From positions 1 through 64,000 of the forward strand of contig CACLJX010000006.1 of the NCBI GenBank assembly GCA_902607435.1: DNA of 64,000 nt, read 5' to 3'. The translations under genes and the position numbers were made by a program. Positions 41,166 through 50,987 of this stretch are shown here, piece after piece; within the stretch, counting starts at the first letter, position 1, and every line of letters begins with the position of its first letter. Source of the stretch: an uncultured Alphaproteobacteria bacterium. Its GTDB lineage: Bacteria; Pseudomonadota; Alphaproteobacteria; HIMB59; GCA-002718135. A model generated the notes under the pieces. That model was not told where the DNA came from. It worked only from the letters and a program-made list of their open reading frames with translations, and made no database searches.

Positions 41166-43145
41166 ATGATTTGCTTTGAATATCTTTCTTTATCAACTTT
41201 TCTTACTTGTTTATTTAAATTTAATATTTTAAAAAAATTAGTAAGTATAAATTCAAATCCTATTTATTTTATTGATTCATCATTAAGTGTTAGGTGGTTT
41301 GTAATACCGATTATCACTTTTTTTGGTAAAAAAATAAATAAATTAAATTTCAAACTAATAGAAATCACAGATAATAATGGAGAACTCATTAGATATAGAA
41401 TAGCCCGTTTTGATTTGTTTGAGGTTCAGAAAAAAATTACTGATAGCATTTCTCATAAAGAATTATATCACCAAAGCTGGAATCAGGGCTCCATTCTTGA
41501 TTATATTAATAAAGCCATTGTTGGAGGGAGTATTTTGGAATCAGAATCTGTTAGCAGGGTTTTATTTCTAATTGAAGTTCTTAATTGGCATATGAAAAAG
41601 ATAAATTGTGAACAAGCATTATTAATTATTAATAAAAGACCATGGTTAGATATTTATAAAAAAATAGCTAAAAATTATCAAATTGTATTGTTAGGATTTC
41701 ACAATATTCAATTTAAACTTTCTGATATTCATAATTTTGTTCGTAATCATCAATGGCTATATGGAGTTTTAAAAAACCTAAAATATAATAAAAAAATAAA
41801 AATGGAACGAAATTCAAAATCATCTTTAAATATGCTTTATTTAGATGGCAGAAGAGATATAAATATTGAAAAAAATGGAAATCATTCAGATTTTTTTTGG
41901 CAATATAATTCTCATTTTCCAATAGAAAAAATTATATACAAATATTATTCGAGTGCTGAAAAATTAATCCTAAACCAATATGGAGTACTTCCAATTCCTG
42001 AAGGTGTAATAATAGATAAAAATTGTAAACGAAATTATGTAAAACCAAAAAAAAATTACTCAAATGTATTCCAAAAAGAGTCAAAGATACTCCAATTAAT
42101 ACTTGCTTCATATGATCTTGATCGATTTTATTGGAGTGCATTTTTTAAATTTTATAATGTAAAAGTATTTTTAAGTTGGAATAAATATACTCATGATCAT
42201 ATTGCATTATTAGATGCTATAAATGATAATGACGGTATACTTGCAATCTGGCAAATGGCTTTTGATGGTTTTGAATTTGCTGAATGTGCACTGAATGCTG
42301 ATATTTATTTTTGTTTTTCTCGTTTTAGTCTGGATCTAGAAAAAAAATTAAAGTCAAAGATTAAATATAATATTATTACAGGTTATCCTAAAGATTATGC
42401 TGGTCCGCTTTTAAAGGAGCGTGCCAGCAATTTAAGAAAAAAATTAAAAGCAAATGGAGCTAAAAAAATTATTTTTGTAATTGATGAAAATTCAACTGAC
42501 GATTCAAGATGGCACACAGGACATGAAATTCAACGTGAAAACTATAGTTTTGTTCTTAATAAAGTATTGGAAACTTCTTGGCTGGGCGTTATTTTTAAAC
42601 CTAAAACTGCTAAAACATTAAGAAAAAGGCTTGGATCTGTTGCAGATCTTTTAACTAAGGCAGAAAAAACAGGTCGTTGTTTTATTTATGAGAAATCTGT
42701 TGGAGCTACTACAATAGCTTCACCTGTATTAGCAGGCTTAAGTTCAGATATTTGTATTCATGCACATCTTGGTTCAGGAACAGGAGCTGTAGAATGTGCG
42801 CTAGAAGGTTTACCAACATTGCTGATTGATCGTGAAGGTGCACCATTTTCAAAATTAAATGAACTACCTTTAGGTAAAGTTATTTTTAAAGATTGGACCA
42901 CAACAATTAAAGCTGTCATGGAGCATTTTGATACTCCTGGGGGAATTGATGGTTTTGGTGATTGGTCTAAAATTATTGATGATTTAGATCCTTTTAGAGA
43001 TGGCAAGGCCGCTTACAGAATGGGAACTTATCTTCACTGGCTTGTTCAAGGTTATAATCAAGGTTTAGATAAAAAAACTGCTTTGTTTCAGGCTGCAACA
43101 AGATATAAAAAAAAATGGGGAGAAGATAAAGTTATTACTACTTAA
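41166..43145 (+). CDS. Large putative glycosyltransferase (capsule/GT-B-like C-terminal half)
   Basis: 659 aa; C-terminal GVIFKPK...ICIHAHLGSGTGAVECALEGLPTLLIDREG resembles GT-B/capsule synthase donor region; N-terminal half not recognised. Confidence 0.5.
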   Translation: MICFEYLSLSTFLTCLFKFNILKKLVSINSNPIYFIDSSLSVRWFVIPIITFFGKKINKLNFKLIEITDNNGELIRYRIARFDLFEVQKKITDSISHKELYHQSWNQGSILDYINKAIVGGSILESESVSRVLFLIEVLNWHMKKINCEQALLIINKRPWLDIYKKIAKNYQIVLLGFHNIQFKLSDIHNFVRNHQWLYGVLKNLKYNKKIKMERNSKSSLNMLYLDGRRDINIEKNGNHSDFFWQYNSHFPIEKIIYKYYSSAEKLILNQYGVLPIPEGVIIDKNCKRNYVKPKKNYSNVFQKESKILQLILASYDLDRFYWSAFFKFYNVKVFLSWNKYTHDHIALLDAINDNDGILAIWQMAFDGFEFAECALNADIYFCFSRFSLDLEKKLKSKIKYNIITGYPKDYAGPLLKERASNLRKKLKANGAKKIIFVIDENSTDDSRWHTGHEIQRENYSFVLNKVLETSWLGVIFKPKTAKTLRKRLGSVADLLTKAEKTGRCFIYEKSVGATTIASPVLAGLSSDICIHAHLGSGTGAVECALEGLPTLLIDREGAPFSKLNELPLGKVIFKDWTTTIKAVMEHFDTPGGIDGFGDWSKIIDDLDPFRDGKAAYRMGTYLHWLVQGYNQGLDKKTALFQAATRYKKKWGEDKVITT

Positions 43146-43194
43146 AAAAAATGAATAAATATTAAATAATATATTTTTTAATTATTATGAAATT

Positions 43195-43872
43195 GTGATT
43201 ACAGATTTAACAGAAATTAAAAAATTGTTGAAGTCAAAAAAATTATATGCTTTTGATTTTGATGGTGTGATTGCGGATTCAGTTGAGATTAAAACGGAGG
43301 CATTTTATAAACTTTATAAGCCATATGGAGAATCAATTGCTAAAAAAGTAATAAATCATCATAAAGCAAATCAAGGAAAGTCAAGATTCCAAAAATTTAA
43401 ATATTATCATTTGAATTATTTAAGTATTAAGATCGATAAAGAAAATTTAAACAAATTAGGTAAAAATTTTTCAAATATTATTGTAAATAAAGTGATTGAG
43501 TCTAGTGAAATATCTGGTGTTAATAATTTTTTAGAAAACCTTCATTTATTAAATAAAAAATGCATTGTTAATACTGGTACTCCTAAAAAAGAAATAGTTG
43601 AAATAATTAAAAAAAGAAATTTATCTAAATATTTTATTAAAATATATGGTTCTCCTACCTCTAAAATAGATAATTTCAAATCTGTGATAAATGAATTCAA
43701 TATAAATAAAAGAGATATTGTCTATTTTGGTGATTCAATGCATGACTTACATGTAGCAATGCAAATAGGTATACAATTTGTGGGTATAGGTAAAAGTATT
43801 TATAATGTATTATTAAATTCGAGTAGAAATACTTGTTATTTGTTAGACTTTAGTGAAATTTCTTTATTATAA
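43195..43872 (+). CDS. HAD-superfamily hydrolase (GTG start)
   Basis: LYAFDFDGVIADSVEIKTEAFYKLY, NTGTPKKEI, VYFGDSMHDLHVAMQIGIQFVGIG. Confidence 0.88.
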   Translation: MITDLTEIKKLLKSKKLYAFDFDGVIADSVEIKTEAFYKLYKPYGESIAKKVINHHKANQGKSRFQKFKYYHLNYLSIKIDKENLNKLGKNFSNIIVNKVIESSEISGVNNFLENLHLLNKKCIVNTGTPKKEIVEIIKKRNLSKYFIKIYGSPTSKIDNFKSVINEFNINKRDIVYFGDSMHDLHVAMQIGIQFVGIGKSIYNVLLNSSRNTCYLLDFSEISLL

Positions 43873-44030
43873 AAAATCTTTTATATAAATTTGATATCAA
43901 ATATCCTAATAGAATGTATTTATAAAATAAATGAATTATATGTTGACTCCAAGGAACTTAATAATAAAACATCTTATATTTTAAGGTGTTTTTTCTAAAT
44001 AATATTATAATAAGAATAAACTAATAAATA

Positions 44031-44909
44031 ATGACTAAGAATTTAACAATTACTGTTTTTGGGGGATCTGGATTTCTTGGTTCTCATGTTTCTGATAAAT
44101 TAAGTCAATTAGGACATAAAGTGCGAATTTTTGATTTAATAAAATCTCCTTGGCTTCGTAATGATCAAAAAATGATTATTGGTGATTTGCTTGATTTTGA
44201 ATCAGTAAAAAAAGCCACTAAAGGAGCGAGCATTGTTTATAATTTTGCGGCAGTTTCAGATATGGATGAAGCAATAACTCAGCCAATACAAACTATGAGT
44301 GTTAATATATTAGGGAATGCTAATGTTTTGCAAAGTTGTAAACTTAACAAAATAAAAAGATTTATTTATGCTAGTACCGTTTATGTGAGTAGTCGTGAAG
44401 GAAGTTTTTATAAAATAAGTAAACAAGCGTCAGAGCAATTAGTAAGAGAATATCAAAAACTTTATAATCTTAATTATACTATTTTGCGATATGGTTCAAT
44501 ATATGGTCCAAGATCTGATGAACATAATGGCTTATATCGAATAGTTAAAAATGCGATTAGATATAAAGCAATTCGTTACGAGGGCCATCCCGAATCTTTA
44601 AGAGATTATGTGCATGTAGATGATGTAGCAAGTGCTAGTGTTGACGTTTTAGGTAAAGCATTTTGTAATGAAGATATTGTTCTAACAGGTCAGGAAAGTA
44701 TGCGTGTTTACGATATGCTTAAGATGCTTGCTGAAATAATGGATATTTCAGAACAAATTGAGTTTAAAAAAACTTTACGTAGTGGCCATTATGTGAGAAC
44801 TCCATATTCATATGAAAAGAAAATTAGTAAGAAATATATACCCTCTTTGCATGTTGATTTAGGTCAGGGTTTAGTTCAGTTAATAAAAGAAGTTCAAAAA
44901 AAATTATAA
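44031..44909 (+). CDS. NAD-dependent epimerase/dehydratase
   Basis: ITVFGGSGFLGSHVSDKLSQLGHKVRIFD, YNFAAVSDMDEAITQPIQTMSVNILGNANVL, YASTVYVSSREGSFYKISKQASEQLV. Confidence 0.88.
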   Translation: MTKNLTITVFGGSGFLGSHVSDKLSQLGHKVRIFDLIKSPWLRNDQKMIIGDLLDFESVKKATKGASIVYNFAAVSDMDEAITQPIQTMSVNILGNANVLQSCKLNKIKRFIYASTVYVSSREGSFYKISKQASEQLVREYQKLYNLNYTILRYGSIYGPRSDEHNGLYRIVKNAIRYKAIRYEGHPESLRDYVHVDDVASASVDVLGKAFCNEDIVLTGQESMRVYDMLKMLAEIMDISEQIEFKKTLRSGHYVRTPYSYEKKISKKYIPSLHVDLGQGLVQLIKEVQKKL

Positions 44910-44951
44910 AGAATATGAAATTTTTTAGAACGAAGTATCAACAAAATTTAC

Positions 44952-46751
44952 ATGATGATCAAATTAATGAAAATCATGTACAAATTTGGCAAGATTCAAC
45001 AAGGTATAATGGATAATGTTTTAGATTTATGTCTTAATGGTAAGTTGGATCCTAAATTAAGTCCTGCATTTAATAGAATTGCTTTTAGCTTAAGACCTAA
45101 ATTTAATGAACTAATATCAGAAATATCTAAACCTTTTAAATCAAATATAGACTGGTGGATGCAAGGACCTTCTAGCAGACATACTGCTTCAAGTTCTTTT
45201 TTTCATTATTTTTGTTGTTTATATTTCATGAATGATTTGATCAAAAATAATCAATTATCATATGATAGTGTGTTAGTTGATTCGCAAGAGCTCTGTATTA
45301 TAATAAATAATATGTTGCATGATAATAAAATTATTAAATGTAAAGTTCAGTATGTAAAACCTCTTCTTTTAAAAATTATTATTAGAAAATATTTAAAAAT
45401 ACCAGCTTTATTTTGTAAAAAAATAGTACAGCAGATTATTGCTATACTTAGCAGAGAAGAAAGATTGAATCTTATTACAAGAAATAATTTAGTTTTAATT
45501 GATACATATATGATCGCAGGATACACGGATATTGATAGGTGGTATGGCACACTTTGGAATCATTTAAGTAACAGTTTAAAGTCTGAAACCTTTTTTATTC
45601 CAACTATTGTATCAACACCATTGAAAGCAATGATGTCAATTTATAAAGATTTGAGAACAAATAATCGTAATTTTTTAATAAGAGAAGATTATCTAAAAAT
45701 CTCTGATATTTTTTTTGCATTTCAATATAAGAATAGACTAAAAAAAATAAATATTCGGTCAGTTAAAGTTTTGGGTTATGAAATATCAAACATCATACAG
45801 TATGAGTTGAAAAATTATCGAGATGTATCAACTATTATTGAATCTTTCTTAACTTATCGATTTATAAAGCGATTAAAGGAAAGCGGTATTACTGTGCGAT
45901 TAGCTATTGATTGGTTTGAAGGTCAAGTAATAGACAAAGCTTGGAATTTTGGATTTAATAAATACTATCCTGCTACTAAAACTATTGGATACAGGGTATT
46001 TGAAAGTGATCCTTTTGATTTATGTTCTTATCCGATTTCAGTCGAACGAGAAGCAGGGGTGTTGCCAGATGTAATGGCAGTGCAAGGTGCCGCATCGAAA
46101 CAGAACGTTAGAGAGTTTTTGCCAGATTTGGATGTTATTGTAATACCTTCATTCAAGTCACAACATGTGTGGCAATATAATTTTAGCCAAAAAGATGAAC
46201 TAATCAGAACTGTACTTATCACACTACCTCTTTCTTTGTATTCATCCGAGAGGATATTTAATAAAGTTTTAAAAGTTTATGAAAAATTGCAAATATGCAG
46301 GGAAAAAATTCGTTTTGTAATCAAGCCTCATCCAGCTCAATTGTTTAATAAAATTATTTCTAACTTTCCTGAATTACCAAATGGGTTTTCTATTGCAAAA
46401 GAAAAATCATTACCAATATTACTACATAAAAGTCATTTACTTATCACTGAAGCTTCCAGCTCGTCTCTAGAGGCTTTGGCTTGTGGAATTCCAGTGATTA
46501 TTATAGAGGATGATTCTGGATTAACATTTGATTCTATACCAAAAAATATTTCAAAAGAAATTGTTCTTAAGGTAAAGACAACTGAACAGATTATTCATGC
46601 GATGCAGTATTTTTTTAATCAAACAACAGATAAGCTCAAATTAAGAAAAACTTTAGCTGAAAAAATTCGAGCAGATTATTTTGAACCAATTACTCAGGAT
46701 GGAATTGATAAATTTATGGATTTGGATAATAAAGAAAATAAAAATATTTAA
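44952..46751 (+). CDS. Large putative GT-B/capsule-type transferase
   Basis: 599 aa; C-terminal RFVIKPHPAQL...HLLITEASSSSLEALACGIPVIIIEDD resembles CDP-glycerol/capsule transferases; ATG at 45009 is an alternative start. Confidence 0.5.
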   Translation: MMIKLMKIMYKFGKIQQGIMDNVLDLCLNGKLDPKLSPAFNRIAFSLRPKFNELISEISKPFKSNIDWWMQGPSSRHTASSSFFHYFCCLYFMNDLIKNNQLSYDSVLVDSQELCIIINNMLHDNKIIKCKVQYVKPLLLKIIIRKYLKIPALFCKKIVQQIIAILSREERLNLITRNNLVLIDTYMIAGYTDIDRWYGTLWNHLSNSLKSETFFIPTIVSTPLKAMMSIYKDLRTNNRNFLIREDYLKISDIFFAFQYKNRLKKINIRSVKVLGYEISNIIQYELKNYRDVSTIIESFLTYRFIKRLKESGITVRLAIDWFEGQVIDKAWNFGFNKYYPATKTIGYRVFESDPFDLCSYPISVEREAGVLPDVMAVQGAASKQNVREFLPDLDVIVIPSFKSQHVWQYNFSQKDELIRTVLITLPLSLYSSERIFNKVLKVYEKLQICREKIRFVIKPHPAQLFNKIISNFPELPNGFSIAKEKSLPILLHKSHLLITEASSSSLEALACGIPVIIIEDDSGLTFDSIPKNISKEIVLKVKTTEQIIHAMQYFFNQTTDKLKLRKTLAEKIRADYFEPITQDGIDKFMDLDNKENKNI

Positions 46752-46754
46752 ATA

Positions 46755-47660
46755 ATGAATAAAATATACATGTGCGGAGTAGGAGGAATGCTTGGAGAAG
46801 CATTTTATAAACAATTTAAAAATGACTATATATTAAAATGTACTGATATTGATGTTAACGAAAGTTGGTTAACTTATTTAGATTTTCGAAATAGAGATGC
46901 TTATTATAAACAAGTAAACGAATTTAATCCTGATTATCTCTTTCATATTGGAGCTTATACTGATCTTGAATATTGTGAATTGCATGAGAAAGATACTTAT
47001 GAAACTAATACAAAGTCAGTTGAATATGCAGTCAAAATTTCCAATGATTTAAATATTCCTTTATTGTACATTAGTACAGCTGGAATATTTAAAGGAAACA
47101 AAGATGTTTATGATGAATCAGATAAGCCTGAACCACTTGGACACTATGGAAAATCCAAATATTTGGGTGAAATATTTGTTCAAGATCATTCTAATAAATA
47201 TCTTATTTGTCGCGCTGGTTGGATGATGGGAGCAGGAGAAAAAAAAGATAAAAAATTTATTCAAAAAATGATTAAGCAGATCTCTGATGGCAATAATATC
47301 CTTAATGTTGTTAATGATAAATTAGGAACCCCAACTTATACTCAAGATTTTGCTAAGAATGTAAAACTGCTTATAGAAAAAAACCAAACTGGTTTATTCA
47401 ATATGGTCTGTGGAGGATTCACAAGTCGTTTTGAAGTATGCAAAGAATTGATAAAATTACTAAACTTAGAAGATGAAATTGAGATAAGGCAAGTATCATC
47501 TGATTATTTTGCAAAAGAATATTTTGCAGAACGCCCAGATTGTGAAAGACTTGTTAACAAACATTTGGATGATCTGAGCTTGAATATCATGCGAGATTGG
47601 CGGATAACTCTAAAAGAATATCTTAATGATTATTATAGAGAATTGATTTATAAAACCTAA
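46755..47660 (+). CDS. RfbD/RmlD-like sugar-nucleotide reductase (SDR)
   Basis: IYMCGVGGMLGEAFYKQF, HIGAYTDLEYCELHEKDTYETNTKSVEYAVKIS, YISTAGIFKGNKDVYDES, HYGKSKYLGEIFV. Confidence 0.83.
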   Translation: MNKIYMCGVGGMLGEAFYKQFKNDYILKCTDIDVNESWLTYLDFRNRDAYYKQVNEFNPDYLFHIGAYTDLEYCELHEKDTYETNTKSVEYAVKISNDLNIPLLYISTAGIFKGNKDVYDESDKPEPLGHYGKSKYLGEIFVQDHSNKYLICRAGWMMGAGEKKDKKFIQKMIKQISDGNNILNVVNDKLGTPTYTQDFAKNVKLLIEKNQTGLFNMVCGGFTSRFEVCKELIKLLNLEDEIEIRQVSSDYFAKEYFAERPDCERLVNKHLDDLSLNIMRDWRITLKEYLNDYYRELIYKT

Positions 47661-47753
47661 TTAGCAAGTCTACATGTTGGAAAATTCGGAAAAATTATTG
47701 ATCTTAATATCAAAAGTACTTGAAGTTAGTAAGAGTGAAATTAATGACAATAC
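47550..47753 (+). repeat. Left copy of a 204-bp direct repeat
   Basis: Aligned by eye to 57115-57318 at constant offset 9565; one mismatch (47558 C vs 57123 T). Confidence 0.95.
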
Positions 47754-47805
47754 TGCATGCTTAAACGATTACTTTTTTTTTATTTTTTTAAGATTATATA
47801 AATAA
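47674..47805 (+). pseudogene. Truncated acyl carrier protein gene (first 27 codons, then unrelated sequence to a stop)
   Basis: MLENSEKLLILISKVLEVSKSEINDNT identical to the start of the ACP at 57239, then diverges (ACLNDYFFFIFLRLYK*) at the repeat end. Confidence 0.9.
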
Positions 47806-47822
47806 ATTTAAAAAAAATATTA

Positions 47823-48875
47823 TTATCTTAACAATGAAATTATTATTTTCATTTTATTTATTGGTCCAGTAGTTATTCTTATATATTTTTCATAACCTTT
47901 AATGGAAATGTCTTTGCCTATTAAAATTTTATGTTTATTTAACTTTTTTAAAAAATTAATTTTTTTGATATTGGGTTTTATAAAAATAAAGTTAGCATGA
48001 GAGTCAATAAAATCTATACTATTAAATTTAAGAAATTTTATTATTAATTCTTTACCTTTTTTATTTTCACTAATATATTTTTTTCTTATATTGGGATTAT
48101 CAAGTAAAATCTCCGCGGCTAATATTCCAAGTGAATTTACTTCATACATTGGTTTAAAAGAATATAAAAGCTTAGCCAATGATAATTCTGCAATTAAATA
48201 TCCTACTCTTAACCCAGCAATACCATAAGATTTAGAAAAAGTTCTACTAATAATAATATTCGGAAATTTAGATAATAATGTTAGCGCAGTTTGTTTAGAG
48301 AATCCATAATATGCTTCATCGACTAAAACAGGAATTTTATAATTATTTGCCTTTTTTACAATTTTTTCCATATTTGATGACGATATTAATGTTCCTGTTG
48401 GACTATTTGGATTGGCTATTATTATTAATGAAACGTCATCATCTATTTTATTTAAAAAATGATCAATATTAATTTTTAAATCTTTATTGTAGTTAATTTT
48501 AACTTGTCTGGCACAAAAAAGTTTACAATACACTTCAATCATACCAAAAGTAGGATTAAGTGTTATAACTTTATCTTTAGGTGAAACAAATAAATCAAAA
48601 CAATTTTTTATTGCAGCATCAGAACCTGCGGTTATTACTAATTGTTCTATTTTAATGTTATGATAATTAGCTAACTTGTTATAAAGATTTTTAGTTTCAG
48701 GATATGAATTTAAATAAAAGGAATTTATTTTTTTAAAAAATTTTTTTATAAACTCATCTTCAAATGACGATATTCTTTCATTTTTGTCTAGTCTTAATTT
48801 TTTATATCTAGATAAAAACTCTCCTCTTAGTCTTAAATTTTGACTCACCCATTTTTTATGTTTAATCAAAGTCAA
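47823..48875 (-). CDS. HisC-like class I/II PLP aminotransferase
   Basis: RLDKNER, VITAGSDAAIKNCFDLFVSPKDKVITLNPTFGM, IANPNSPTG, ISRTFSKSYGIAGLRVGYL. Confidence 0.88.
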   Translation of the reverse strand: MTLIKHKKWVSQNLRLRGEFLSRYKKLRLDKNERISSFEDEFIKKFFKKINSFYLNSYPETKNLYNKLANYHNIKIEQLVITAGSDAAIKNCFDLFVSPKDKVITLNPTFGMIEVYCKLFCARQVKINYNKDLKINIDHFLNKIDDDVSLIIIANPNSPTGTLISSSNMEKIVKKANNYKIPVLVDEAYYGFSKQTALTLLSKFPNIIISRTFSKSYGIAGLRVGYLIAELSLAKLLYSFKPMYEVNSLGILAAEILLDNPNIRKKYISENKKGKELIIKFLKFNSIDFIDSHANFIFIKPNIKKINFLKKLNKHKILIGKDISIKGYEKYIRITTGPINKMKIIISLLR

Positions 48876-48917
48876 AGAATTACAATCTTATATTATTTAA
48901 ATAAATTAAAATTTTTT

Positions 48918-49760
48918 TCATTTTTTTAACCAAATTTGATTATAGCTTGTATTTAATTTTGTATTATTGAAAATTGGTGAGTGATACTTTCCTGTGAAAA
49001 TAAAACCAGATTTTTCTAAATAAGATTTGCATTCTGATTTTTGTTTCTCAAATTTGTCATCAATTTCAACTAATAAGGATTTTGTTTTTCTTAAAGTTTC
49101 TGATCCGCCTTTCAAAATTAAATGCTCGATACCATCTACATCAATTTTAATATAATCAGGATGAGATATTTTCATTAAATTAATTACTTCATCCATAGAA
49201 ATTCCTAATGTTGAATAATTAAATGTTTTTTTAATATTTGAACCATCATGAGTATATTCATGTTCAAAAGTAGATAAAGCTCCACCCAAATCTGTTGAAG
49301 TCATATTAAATTTACTTAAAGTCAGTTTTTCTGTTAGAGCTATCGGAATCATTATAATTTTTTCAGATAAATTATTTAAATATATATTTCTTGCCAATAG
49401 TTCTAAATTAAATACTGAAGGTTCAAATGAAAAAACTTTACAGTCCCTATGTTTTGCAGCATAACAACTATATAGACCAATATTTGCACCTATATCCCAA
49501 AAAATACTATTTTTCTCAAAACTATCAATCCATTCAAGTGTTTCAGGTTCTTTATTTGAAAATGTTTTAACACGAAATCTATTTATATTGTTCGGTACTG
49601 TAAATTTCAAATCAATCTCATTATGTTGTATTTGAATAACATGATTCATAGCGTTATTTATCAAAATCTCATTCAACCGCATTCCTATTTTTGAATTTAA
49701 TAAAAAAGCAAAGAATGTCTTTAAAAAATTTCTAATTAAGTCTTTAATTTTTTGTTTCAT
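48918..49760 (-). CDS. FkbM-family methyltransferase
   Basis: FWDIGANIGLYSCYAAKHRDCKVFSFEPSVFNLELLARNIYLN; DYIKIDVDGIEHLILKGGSETL. Confidence 0.88.
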   Translation of the reverse strand: MKQKIKDLIRNFLKTFFAFLLNSKIGMRLNEILINNAMNHVIQIQHNEIDLKFTVPNNINRFRVKTFSNKEPETLEWIDSFEKNSIFWDIGANIGLYSCYAAKHRDCKVFSFEPSVFNLELLARNIYLNNLSEKIIMIPIALTEKLTLSKFNMTSTDLGGALSTFEHEYTHDGSNIKKTFNYSTLGISMDEVINLMKISHPDYIKIDVDGIEHLILKGGSETLRKTKSLLVEIDDKFEKQKSECKSYLEKSGFIFTGKYHSPIFNNTKLNTSYNQIWLKK

Positions 49761-49793
49761 TAATTAAATTTATATAGAAATTTGCACAGAACA

Positions 49794-50987
49794 TTAAACC
49801 ACAGAACATTTGTTGCAAGGAGATATAGATTTTCGAATATTTTTTAGATGTTTTTGACGAATTTTTTCATAATTATTTGATCTCCACAATTTTGATAAAT
49901 TGTCATTCAATATATTTCCTGTAGATAAAAAAGATTTATAATCAACATCACATGGATTAATTTTTCCATCCCACCAAACGAACATACGCCTCCATAAATC
50001 AGAACAAGGGGTGTTGATTGAATTTATCGGTGAACCATAAACATTTTCCCATGGTATATAATTTACAAAAGCTACTTGATCAACAAGTCCACCCCAATAA
50101 CTTTCCATATCATCAAGTTTTTGTTTTTCATTTATTTTAACACCTGAAACTCTTGTTATTATATTTGAATCAGGATAATGAGTTTCCTTAATTTTTTTAA
50201 ATTTTTCAATATTTGAGAGAATTTTACTTAATTTCCCATTAACTCTTAGTTTACTATATAATTCATCATCAGCTGCATCAGCTGAAAAAACTACAGTTTT
50301 AATTCCACTTTTCAATATAGCATGAGATTTTTCCTCACTTAATATGGAAGCATTAGTATTAATTTTTAAATTCAGAAATTTACCACAAGTATATTCTAGC
50401 ATTTTATTTATTTCTGGACACATTAAAGGTTCTCCCCGAGAAGCTATAGAAATAAACTCAATGACACCTTCGGCTTGGTCAATAATTTTTTTAAACATAT
50501 CTAAAGTCATATGTCCCATAAAGCCATTTGAACGTTTATTAAAAAAATTATCAGTTTGGTAACAAAAAACACATCTGTAATTACATATTGATGTTGGCTC
50601 AATTTGTAAAAATGGCGGATAGTCATCAATTATTTTTTTCAATGGATATATTTCATATCTATATCTATGTACCAGATATCTTGGAATATCATCATTTTTT
50701 AAAGTTTGTATTTCTTTAACAACATTTGGTGATAATTTGAATCTTTCATTGCTAGGAGAATTATTTTTGTATAAATCCTTTTTTACATTTAAAATAATAT
50801 CTTTTTCTTTATGATTTAGATCAATTAATTTATCTTCATTAAGTAATCCTTCAATTCTATTTAATAGTTTTTTTTCATTTTCTAGATTACGATCTACGAA
50901 TTTAAAAAAACTATTATGTTTATTGTAAATATTATTTTTTTCTGTCTTCATTGTTTTAAAAACCATTTTTAGTAAGCCAATATTCAA
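49794..50987 (-). CDS. Radical SAM/SPASM domain protein
   Basis: EPTSICNYRCVFCYQT (CxxxCxxC); GEPLMCPEINKML; C-terminal Cys cluster NPCDVDYKS...CNKCSVV. Confidence 0.88.
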   Translation of the reverse strand: MNIGLLKMVFKTMKTEKNNIYNKHNSFFKFVDRNLENEKKLLNRIEGLLNEDKLIDLNHKEKDIILNVKKDLYKNNSPSNERFKLSPNVVKEIQTLKNDDIPRYLVHRYRYEIYPLKKIIDDYPPFLQIEPTSICNYRCVFCYQTDNFFNKRSNGFMGHMTLDMFKKIIDQAEGVIEFISIASRGEPLMCPEINKMLEYTCGKFLNLKINTNASILSEEKSHAILKSGIKTVVFSADAADDELYSKLRVNGKLSKILSNIEKFKKIKETHYPDSNIITRVSGVKINEKQKLDDMESYWGGLVDQVAFVNYIPWENVYGSPINSINTPCSDLWRRMFVWWDGKINPCDVDYKSFLSTGNILNDNLSKLWRSNNYEKIRQKHLKNIRKSISPCNKCSVV

